From Deltaproteobacteria bacterium RIFOXYA12_FULL_61_11 (GTDB taxonomy: Bacteria > Bdellovibrionota_F > JAHFAK01 > YA12-FULL-61-11): a stretch of DNA of 8,734 nucleotides. The notes beneath the pieces were generated by a model. The model was not told the origin of the DNA, made no database searches, and was given only the letters and a program-made list of their open reading frames with translations. The stretch spans positions 1-8,734 of the forward strand of contig MGSU01000132.1 in assembly GCA_001799195.1 (NCBI GenBank), given 5' to 3'. The stretch's first letter is position 1. Each line of letters begins with the position of its first letter. The position numbers and the translations under genes are program-made. This document shows positions 1 to 5,347 of this stretch, piece by piece.

Positions 1-287
1 GCGCGGCTTTCCCCGGTCGCCGGATCGACATCGTCCTCCGGACTCAGCGCGTCATCGGCCCGGAGCAGACCCGGCAACCCCACGAGCAAGCAGAAGAAGA
101 CTGCGGTCCATCGTATCGAGGACTTTGCGTTACCGGGGAGAGCGTGGGGCGTGAGGCTTCGCCCCTGTTGCGACAGTTGCGACAGGGGTGTCTCGGACCA
201 GGGATCCGACGTGCTCCCGAGGTCGCGGTCATGCTGGCCCCAACGCTTGGTGTTGGTTTTTTGTTCCAAGGGGTTGGTTCGTTCCAT
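1..287 (-). CDS. Partial CDS: N terminus of a predicted membrane-anchored or secreted protein of unknown function
   Basis: An open frame of 95 codons starts at ATG 285-287 and runs off the left edge without a stop. GGAG (minus strand, 296-299) lies 8 nt before this ATG. An in-frame ATG at 330-332 would add 15 residues but has no visible ribosome binding site, so I chose 287. Residues 1-57 are hydrophilic and rich in Gln, Ser, Thr and Pro, with a small internal duplication LSQLSQQ. They are followed by RWTAVFFCLLVGLPGLLRADD (about residues 59-79 when read with its flanks), one hydrophobic segment ending in a signal-peptidase-like LRA/DD, and then by an acidic stretch rich in Asp and Glu. This looks like either a type II membrane anchor with a cytoplasmic tail or a signal peptide with an unusually long n-region. 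If it is a signal peptide, the true start may be nearer residue 58, but no ATG, GTG or TTG lies there. I do not recognise the family. The gene continues outside the window. Confidence 0.5.
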   Translation of the reverse strand, partial: MERTNPLEQKTNTKRWGQHDRDLGSTSDPWSETPLSQLSQQGRSLTPHALPGNAKSSIRWTAVFFCLLVGLPGLLRADDALSPEDDVDPATGESR

Positions 288-507
288 GGGGCATGCTCCG
301 CTGAGTTCGAGTTTGTGGGTTCCAAGAAGCATGCCAGAAGAGAGAATATGTATTGATTTCAGAAAACGTGATAACAATTAGAAAATACAATGAAAAATAA
401 AAATAAACAGTAACTGTGAAATATCCAGATTGCAGGAACAGATGCGGGGTGAGCGCGGATGACCCACGTTGTTCCTCGCAGGGGCCAGAGGAAGCAGGGA
501 CATGGGT
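288..507 (-). promoter_or_regulatory. Intergenic region with AT-rich core; likely promoter/5' leader of the leftmost gene
   Basis: This gap separates the lipoprotein stop (508-510) from the leftmost start codon. Positions 355-425 are strikingly AT-rich compared with the surrounding GC-rich DNA, as expected for a promoter. On the minus strand TATTCT (within 344-351) resembles a -10 box, but I find no convincing -35 at the right distance, so no exact promoter is claimed. The minus-strand transcript of the lipoprotein gene would reach a T-rich tract (about 390-406) just after a short palindrome, ACAGTTACTGT (407-417). The stem is too short for a confident intrinsic terminator. The rest of the gap shows nothing recognisable beyond the inverted repeat listed separately. 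Confidence 0.35.
290..335. repeat. 8-bp inverted repeat in the 5' leader of the leftmost gene
   Basis: GGCATGCT (290-297) and AGCATGCC (328-335) are perfect reverse complements separated by 30 nt. The left arm overlaps the GGAG Shine-Dalgarno (296-299) of the leftmost gene. A folded leader could therefore mask its ribosome binding site, or the pair could be a protein-binding site. GCATGC is itself palindromic, which makes a chance pairing easier. The function is inferred only. Confidence 0.3.
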
Positions 508-3123
508 TCAGCGGACGCAGCGGAAGCCGATGCTCGAGTGACTTGTGTTCGGATTTTCGGGGGTGCGGAAGGACGATCTCGCCTTGAGGGCCGATTCGTT
601 CCAACTTCCGCCGCGGGTGACGCGTTGTGTGCCGGAGCTCGGGCCGGGGGGATTATCGACGTCGTCGAGTCCGTAGTGGTCCACATACCAGTCGCGCACC
701 CATTCGCGGACATTGCCGGCCATGTCGGCCAAGGCATTGGCCGTGGGCAGGGAAAAGGAACCGACCGGCGAGGTGTAGTTGTGAGGATCATCACAATCGA
801 TCGCGGTGCAGTTGGCCACGGGCAGGTCCCATGAGGGGTCGTCGGGCGGGGTGTCACCCCATGGGTAGGAGTGGTAGTTCAATCCCCTTGCCGCCAACTC
901 CCATTGCGCTTCGGTCGGCAGATCTCCACCTGCCCAGAGACAGAACTGCTGTGCTTGGGTCCAGTCGACATAGTTCACCGGATGGTCAACCAGGGCAGGA
1001 TCGCCGTAGGTAGAGTTATTTCCCCCGTCGTTCAGCGGTGCGGTGCAGCCCATTGCCGTCACACACTCCGCGTACTCCGCGGCGGTCACCTCGTGGGCCA
1101 GGATTTCGTAAGGATCTAAGGTGACCTTGTGGACCGCACCCTCGTTGATTGCCGCATACTCATCGTAGTTATTCGTAGCCTCTGAATTGGAGGTTGCCCC
1201 CATGAGGAAGGTCCCGCCATTTATCGGCACCCAGTCCAGCGAGGGGGGGAGTTCGGGAGGGACCGGCAGGTTGTGCACCTCGAGGGAGAAGGTATGCTGG
1301 TCTTCGCCATCGGAGTGATCCACCTTCACCTGCACGAGGATCGCCGTAGGTGAAGAGGTTTGCCGGGGGACTGTCCAGGACAGAACCCCGCTCGTGCTGT
1401 GAAGAGTCATCCCTGCTGGCGGGGAGAGTAAGGTGAACACTTTATCCTCGTCGCTGGTCCCATTGTAGTCGACCCGACAGGTCAGGGAGTCGCCTTCGAG
1501 TACTAGGCGAGGGCAGGTCCACGTGAGCACCGGGAGAGCAGCGGGGTTGAGGACCGAGAAGCTGATGGTTGAGGTCAAGTTTGCTCCGCCGCTGTCTTTG
1601 AGTTGGAGAGACAGGTGTTGGAGTCCGACCTGGGAAATACTGGGCAACCAGGTCAGGGCGCCGTCTGTCGCGAGCGTGAGCCCCTCGGGTGTCGTGGTAG
1701 CGGTGAACGTGAGGGAGGTACCCTCGGGGTCGATGCCGCCGAGAGTACAGGAGACCTGTTGCCCGACGTGAACCTGGGAAGGACAATTGCCCGCGCTCAG
1801 GGTTGGAGGGATGTTGTCACCGCTGGCATCCGGGATGGATGGGGAGATGGAGATCGTCACCTCGAGTTCAGCATGTTGTGCAGGGCTGCCGTTGTCGGTG
1901 ATCCCAACCGTGAAGGTCCGGTCCTGGCCGGCGTGGGCCACCGGAGGGTGAAACAGGAGGTAGTGGCCGTCGCGAGTTGCCAGGTTCTCAGGTAGGCCGC
2001 TGACCGTGACGCGCAGCACGTCGTGGTCCGGGTCTTCTGCCGCGAGGAGGAGATAGGACGGTGTTGTGGCGGGAATTTGGTAGTTCGAGACCAGGGTGAG
2101 CGTGGGGGGGGTATTGGTGCCCGGGGTCCCATCCTCGCGCAGGGCGGCCAGGGGATCGAGGTTCACGGTCGAAGCCAGATAGGCCTCGCGGGTGGAGAGG
2201 AAGAGGACCACGGTGAAGCGAGCATCGGTCAGTTCGCCCCGGAACGAACAGCGCAGCTCGAGGAGGTCGGGGTTCGCCAGTTCTTCGGGCGAACTACAGC
2301 GTTGGACGTGGGTTTCTCCTCCTGGACCGAACTCGGTGAAGAGAAGTGCGGTGAGGACCGGGGCGAGGGGCGTATCGGTCTGGTGTTTCGAGTCTGGAGC
2401 GAGAGGAGCGATAGAAAAAGTATCGGTCAAGAAGAAGGCAGGCAGGGCCTCGGCGGGAACCGCTGAGGAGGGAAGGGCTGGCACCGGGAAGACGCTGGCC
2501 GGGAGGGCGTTGGAGGGTATGGCGTTCGAGGGGATCGCGTTCGAGGGGATTGCATTGGCCGGAATGGCATTGGACGGTATGGCGGTAGCTATATGGAGTT
2601 CTTCGGAAAAGCCTTTCAGGGACAGTTCGACCAAGAGCTCGTTGTCCGAGAAGTGTAATGCACCTTGGGCCTCGAGGGTTGCCGCCATGAGAAAGGTCCC
2701 CTCTTTTCCTCCGTCGAGGAAGGGGAGGCCGAGGTCCGAGCCGGTCATCTGGGTGAGGAATTCTTCCATGGTCAAGACCTGAGCATCGAGTTGCAAGTCG
2801 TCGGGCAAGGCTTCGCCGGGAATGAGCCAGTGGAGACCGTTCTCGAGCTCGACACGGGCATAGGCCATAGCCGCAACCTCACCTCCGGGATGACCGAGGT
2901 CGGTGCTGGCATCGCCGATTCGTACAAAGGAAATGGTCGCAGTTCCCCCCTCTCCGAGCGTGATGGTGGGAGGGGTGTCGGCTAAGGGGAAGAGGTCAGC
3001 CGGGGCCGTGGTCGTGTAAGGCGAGGATGCGCCGGGGGGGGGCGCTGGGTTGCTCTTTTCGTCGAGTATGGTACACCCGACCAACCAGGTGAGCACCAGG
3101 GCGGAGAAGGAGCAACGGAGCAT
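508..3123 (-). CDS. Exported lipoprotein with A-[IL]-P-x-x repeat linker, Ig-like domains and C-terminal SUMF1/FGE-sulfatase-type domain
   Basis: This is an 871-residue predicted surface or periplasmic lipoprotein. I start it at ATG 3121-3123 because GGAGGT (3128-3133) lies 4 nt before it; an in-frame ATG at 3133-3135 would add only four residues and lie upstream of that site. MLRCSFSALVLTWLVGC is a lipoprotein signal with lipobox LVGC and lipidated Cys17. The +2 residue is Thr, which by the enteric Lol rule suggests the outer membrane. Residues 18-180 are unrecognised. Residues 181-230 hold ten pentapeptide units (AIPSN-like). About 335-430, 437-527 and 528-625 look like cadherin/He_PIG-type Ig-like domains. 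Residues 629-871 form a SUMF1-type domain: PINGGTFLMGA, LPTEAQWELAARG, YPWGD, ADMAGNVREWVRDWY and RGGSW near the end, closing with GFRCVR. Where formylglycine-generating enzyme has its Cys-x4-Cys pair after RGGS-x-x, this protein has Glu and Lys, so sulfatase activation is unlikely. A binding or scaffold role is more probable. The stop is TGA (508-510). Confidence 0.85.
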   Translation of the reverse strand: MLRCSFSALVLTWLVGCTILDEKSNPAPPPGASSPYTTTAPADLFPLADTPPTITLGEGGTATISFVRIGDASTDLGHPGGEVAAMAYARVELENGLHWLIPGEALPDDLQLDAQVLTMEEFLTQMTGSDLGLPFLDGGKEGTFLMAATLEAQGALHFSDNELLVELSLKGFSEELHIATAIPSNAIPANAIPSNAIPSNAIPSNALPASVFPVPALPSSAVPAEALPAFFLTDTFSIAPLAPDSKHQTDTPLAPVLTALLFTEFGPGGETHVQRCSSPEELANPDLLELRCSFRGELTDARFTVVLFLSTREAYLASTVNLDPLAALREDGTPGTNTPPTLTLVSNYQIPATTPSYLLLAAEDPDHDVLRVTVSGLPENLATRDGHYLLFHPPVAHAGQDRTFTVGITDNGSPAQHAELEVTISISPSIPDASGDNIPPTLSAGNCPSQVHVGQQVSCTLGGIDPEGTSLTFTATTTPEGLTLATDGALTWLPSISQVGLQHLSLQLKDSGGANLTSTISFSVLNPAALPVLTWTCPRLVLEGDSLTCRVDYNGTSDEDKVFTLLSPPAGMTLHSTSGVLSWTVPRQTSSPTAILVQVKVDHSDGEDQHTFSLEVHNLPVPPELPPSLDWVPINGGTFLMGATSNSEATNNYDEYAAINEGAVHKVTLDPYEILAHEVTAAEYAECVTAMGCTAPLNDGGNNSTYGDPALVDHPVNYVDWTQAQQFCLWAGGDLPTEAQWELAARGLNYHSYPWGDTPPDDPSWDLPVANCTAIDCDDPHNYTSPVGSFSLPTANALADMAGNVREWVRDWYVDHYGLDDVDNPPGPSSGTQRVTRGGSWNESALKARSSFRTPENPNTSHSSIGFRCVR
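2434..2583 (-). repeat. Ten-unit 15-bp tandem repeat encoding A-[ILVF]-P-x-x pentapeptides
   Basis: Ten consecutive 15-nt units, in frame with the lipoprotein gene, encode AIPSN, AIPAN, AIPSN, AIPSN, AIPSN, ALPAS, VFPVP, ALPSS, AVPAE and ALPAF. Proline is invariant at the third position. The first five units are near-identical at the protein level. The later units are degenerate, as if the array grew at its N-terminal side or decayed at its C-terminal side. Synonymous differences between units (for example GCG/GCA contexts on the plus strand) show it is not a recent perfect duplication. It probably forms an extended, regularly spaced linker between the N-terminal region and the Ig-like domains. 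Confidence 0.85.
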
Positions 3124-3127
3124 ATGG

Positions 3128-3133
3128 ACCTCC
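3128..3133 (-). promoter_or_regulatory. Shine-Dalgarno that sets the lipoprotein start
   Basis: GGAGGT on the minus strand lies 4 nt before ATG 3121-3123 and directly after the earlier in-frame ATG at 3133-3135. It therefore supports the second ATG and the shorter N terminus, which also gives a more typical lipoprotein signal peptide. Confidence 0.7.
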
Positions 3134-3249
3134 ATGAGTTCAGGTCCTGGAACCTGGGTAACTATCGCTGGAAGTTAGCATATCGGCTGGTCTAGGACAA
3201 GGATCAGCCCGGTTCTCTCTTGAAACCCGAAGCCTGAGAATATGGAGCG
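3134..3249 (-). promoter_or_regulatory. Intergenic region between the KtrA-like gene and the lipoprotein gene; no clear terminator
   Basis: About 115-125 nt lie between the ktrA stop (3250-3252) and the lipoprotein start. I see no stem-loop followed by a T-run, so read-through from the ktr genes is possible. A weak promoter candidate on the minus strand is TTGTCC (about 3194-3199) followed 17 nt later by TAACTT, a poor -10 match. A 5-bp inverted repeat, CAGGT (3141-3145) and ACCTG (3152-3156), lies just upstream of the lipoprotein Shine-Dalgarno. Any of these could be chance. Confidence 0.25.
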
Positions 3250-3906
3250 TCAGGTCTTTATCCTGACAAGGTTTTTCCGGTGTCCCAAGAGGACGAGCTC
3301 CCCACCGAGCTCGAAGCGGTCATCCGCTCGTGGTACGTAGCGGAAGGTTGTTTCGGCCTGTCCCCGGAGCGCGATGATTTGTACGCCATAGGTGTTGGTC
3401 AGCGCGGCTTCGCGCAGACTCTTCCCGGCGAGCGCGGTCACGGGCAAGCGCTGGATCATGACCTCGGGATCGAAGGGTAGGTGATCGATGAAGCCCGGGA
3501 CCGCGAGTTGGTAGGCGAGGTGCTCGGCAGCCATGTCCTCGGGGATGAACGGGTGGTGGACTCCCAGGCGGGTCAGCAACAGGCGGTGGTCGTCGGTCGC
3601 GGTTTTGACCCAGAGCTCGGGTACTCCGAGTTCGAGCAGGTACATGCCCAGGAGGGCGCTGTTGGAGACATCGTCGCCGATGCAGACCATAACGTGGGTC
3701 AATTCATGGAAGCCGAGCTGCTGCAATACTTCCCGGGAGATCACCTCGGTCTGGTAGACCTGGGTCAAGACGTCCTGCGCTCGGTTGACCTTGTGTTGGT
3801 CCCGGTCGACCCCGATCACCGGGAAACCGAGTTCGCATACCCGGCGCCCGAAGCTGAGACCGAACTTCCCCAGGCCGATGATGCCGATCTGACGTTCAAG
3901 GAGCAT
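3250..3906 (-). CDS. ktrA: KtrA/TrkA-type RCK potassium-channel regulatory subunit
   Basis: This 218-residue cytosolic protein has the length and layout of KtrA/KtrC. Residues 1-135 are a Rossmann RCK_N (TrkA-N) domain: IIGLGKFG (9-16) is the dinucleotide-binding glycine motif, the acidic Asp34 ends beta-2 (VIGVDRD), and PEDMAAEH (122-129) matches the conserved P-E-x-x-M segment that senses the nucleotide phosphate in KtrA proteins. Residues about 143-215 are an RCK_C (TrkA-C) domain with AGKSLRE (160-166). In the family, a ring of these subunits binds ATP/ADP, and often c-di-AMP through RCK_C, to gate a KtrB dimer. The gene starts at ATG 3904-3906 behind GAGGT (3912-3916, 5-nt spacing) and lies 22 nt after the KtrB-like gene, which supports a single Ktr complex. 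The stop is TGA. Nucleotide specificity cannot be told from the sequence alone. Confidence 0.93.
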   Translation of the reverse strand: MLLERQIGIIGLGKFGLSFGRRVCELGFPVIGVDRDQHKVNRAQDVLTQVYQTEVISREVLQQLGFHELTHVMVCIGDDVSNSALLGMYLLELGVPELWVKTATDDHRLLLTRLGVHHPFIPEDMAAEHLAYQLAVPGFIDHLPFDPEVMIQRLPVTALAGKSLREAALTNTYGVQIIALRGQAETTFRYVPRADDRFELGGELVLLGHRKNLVRIKT

Positions 3907-3928
3907 GATATACCTCGAAGCAATGCTG

Positions 3929-5242
3929 TTAACCGACCATCATGCCCCGCTCGGGGTAGCGGTAGCGCTGTTTCGGCTGTAAACGCCGCAGGGATACCAG
4001 GATGGCCAGGGGGCCGAGCCGTCCTACATACATCAGCATGATAATCACCAGCTTCCCCATTGGTCCGAGAGTCGGTGTGGTTCCCGTGGACAAGCCCACG
4101 GTGCAGAAGGCCGAGACGGCCTCGAAGAGCAACTCGGCGAATTGCCCCCTGGCTTGTTGGGGCTGGAGAGGAATCCCTTCACTGAGGTTGAGCAGCACCA
4201 CGGCAGCGAAGAGGATGCCGATGCTGAAGGTAAAGAGCAGGAGGGCGCGCTGTTGGGTGGCTTGGTCGATCGCCTTGCCCTCGACGAGGCATTGGTCGGA
4301 GCCGCGTACCTGGGCCGAAAGTTGACCGAACAGGACGCGTACCGTACTCAGTTTCAATCCTCCGGCACAGGAGCCGGAGCCGCCCCCGACCAACATCAAG
4401 AGAAGCATGATCAGGAGGGAGAGATTGGTCATGGTGCCGATGTTCAAGGTGTTGAAACCCGCGGTGCGGCAGGACACGGACTGGAAGAGCGTAGCGAGCA
4501 GGGCTTCGCCGGGGTCCAAGGGAAGGCCCGCGAAGAGATATTCGGCATAGTACAAGAACATCCAACCGGACAGGATCAGCACCAGCGTGGTGCTAAGGAC
4601 CATCTTGGTGTACCAGCTCAGCGGGGAAAGACGGGCGCGGGGACGGAACCGGGTAGACAGTTCCAACAGTACGGTGAAACCGAGACCTCCGAGGATGATC
4701 AACCCCATGAAGACCACGTTGATGACGAGATCGGCCCGCCAGGCGGTGAGGCTGGTCGCATGGAGGGAGAAGCCGGCGTTGCAGAAAGCGGAAACGGCGT
4801 GGAAGACGGCTGAGAACGGGGGGAAGTCCCGAGGAGCGTAAAGGTACAGTACGGTGGCTCCGAAGAGTTCGAGACAGAAGGTGGTGCCGGCGAGTTTGAG
4901 CAGGAAAGCTCCCAGTTTGAGAGTTTGGTCGGGCAAGAGACTTTCGGCGACGGCCAAGCGTTCGGTGAGGGGAACCTGGTGGTAGAGGAAGAGCGCCAAG
5001 AGGGCGCCGAAGGTCATGATGCCCAGTCCACCGAGCTGTATCAGGGAGAGTACGATGATTTGGCCCGTGAGGTCGAATTGCCCTACCTCGATCACGCTCA
5101 GTCCTGTGACGCAGGTGGCCGAAGTAGCGGTGAACAGGGCGTCCAACCAACTCATCGCCGTCGGGGTGCCATACTGGGACATCCACAACGTCATGGCCCC
5201 GAGGGCTATGGTTCCCGCGAAGGCCAAGAGTGGGCCGAGCAC
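3929..5242 (-). CDS. ktrB: KtrB/TrkH-type potassium channel subunit
   Basis: This is the membrane-embedded ion-conducting subunit of a Ktr-type K+ uptake system, 437 residues from GTG 5240-5242, close to the usual KtrB length. Four pseudo-repeats each carry a selectivity-filter loop: ATCVTGLS (42-49), FCNAGFS (153-159), CRTAGFN (258-264) and FCTVGLS (379-385). The glycine in each loop is the conserved filter position. VGGGSGSCAGGLK (285-297) is the flexible intramembrane gate loop that in KtrB responds to the KtrA ring. Multiple hydrophobic segments flank these loops. GTG 5242 has no Shine-Dalgarno and begins partway into the first transmembrane helix. The same frame is open upstream to a TAG at 5348-5350, and CTG 5288-5290 is preceded by GGAGG (5295-5299, 4-nt spacing). 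Starting at that CTG would add 16 residues (LKKALTLLLPRRSTLI), making a more typical KtrB N terminus. I keep GTG as the conventional start. The stop is TAA; the ktrA-like gene follows. Confidence 0.92.
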   Translation of the reverse strand: MLGPLLAFAGTIALGAMTLWMSQYGTPTAMSWLDALFTATSATCVTGLSVIEVGQFDLTGQIIVLSLIQLGGLGIMTFGALLALFLYHQVPLTERLAVAESLLPDQTLKLGAFLLKLAGTTFCLELFGATVLYLYAPRDFPPFSAVFHAVSAFCNAGFSLHATSLTAWRADLVINVVFMGLIILGGLGFTVLLELSTRFRPRARLSPLSWYTKMVLSTTLVLILSGWMFLYYAEYLFAGLPLDPGEALLATLFQSVSCRTAGFNTLNIGTMTNLSLLIMLLLMLVGGGSGSCAGGLKLSTVRVLFGQLSAQVRGSDQCLVEGKAIDQATQQRALLLFTFSIGILFAAVVLLNLSEGIPLQPQQARGQFAELLFEAVSAFCTVGLSTGTTPTLGPMGKLVIIMLMYVGRLGPLAILVSLRRLQPKQRYRYPERGMMVG

Positions 5243-5287
5243 GATCAGGGTCGATCGGCGCGGCAGTAGGAGGGTGAGTGCCTTCTT

Positions 5288-5299
5288 CAGGGGGCCTCC
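5288..5299 (-). promoter_or_regulatory. Shine-Dalgarno plus possible CTG start for the KtrB-like gene
   Basis: GGAGG (minus strand, 5295-5299) is followed by four C residues and CTG (5288-5290) in the ktrB frame. It is the only purine-rich ribosome-binding match between the EamA stop and the GTG at 5242. No ATG, GTG or TTG lies in frame between the TAG and GTG 5242, so if this site is used, initiation would be at a non-standard CTG. The basis is sequence position only. Confidence 0.4.
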
Positions 5300-5311
5300 G
5301 GAACGACGAAG

Positions 5312-5333
5312 CCGAGGTTCGATCCGACCTCGG
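5312..5333 (-). repeat. Perfect 7-bp hairpin between the EamA gene and the KtrB-like gene
   Basis: CCGAGGT and ACCTCGG (plus strand 5312-5318 and 5327-5333) are exact reverse complements with an 8-nt loop, so the minus-strand transcript can form a GC-rich stem-loop. It lies 15 nt after the EamA stop codon and ends 12 nt before the GGAGG ahead of ktrB. There is no T-run after it, so a classical intrinsic terminator is unlikely. It could stabilise the upstream mRNA, attenuate read-through, or adjust ktrB translation. Confidence 0.5.
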
Positions 5334-5347
5334 TGGACGGTATGGTT

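Noticed and set aside
166-187. Short direct repeat TTGCGACAG as a possible iteron or binding site
   Set aside because: Only two copies occur and they are inside a likely coding frame (LSQLSQQ). No origin-like context such as DnaA boxes was seen.
44-325. 93-codon minus-strand frame ending at 44, overlapping the leftmost gene
   Set aside because: It lacks a Shine-Dalgarno and encodes a Pro/Ser/Arg-rich sequence with no domain or hydrophobic signal. The neighbouring frame has a spaced GGAG and a clear membrane segment.
407-417. Palindrome ACAGTAACTGT followed by a T-rich tract as an intrinsic terminator
   Set aside because: The stem would have no room for a loop and is AT-rich. It is noted in the intergenic entry but not claimed as a terminator.
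508-1239. Annotation as a sulfatase-activating formylglycine-generating enzyme
   Set aside because: The catalytic Cys-x4-Cys positions are Glu and Lys, and no sulfatase is present in the window.
997-1351. A 15-bp direct repeat (AGGATCGCCGTAGGT at 997-1011 and 1337-1351)
   Set aside because: The copies lie in different reading frames of the same gene with unrelated flanks. A chance match is plausible in this composition.
2434-2583. Possible CRISPR array from regularly spaced repeats
   Set aside because: The 15-bp units are contiguous, have no spacers and are in frame within a coding sequence.
4142-4813. Long plus-strand open frame opposite the KtrB-like gene, and similar ones at 2192-2782 and 3481-4041
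   Set aside because: They are antisense shadows of strongly supported minus-strand genes in GC-rich DNA, with Gly/Glu/Arg-rich composition and no recognisable motifs.
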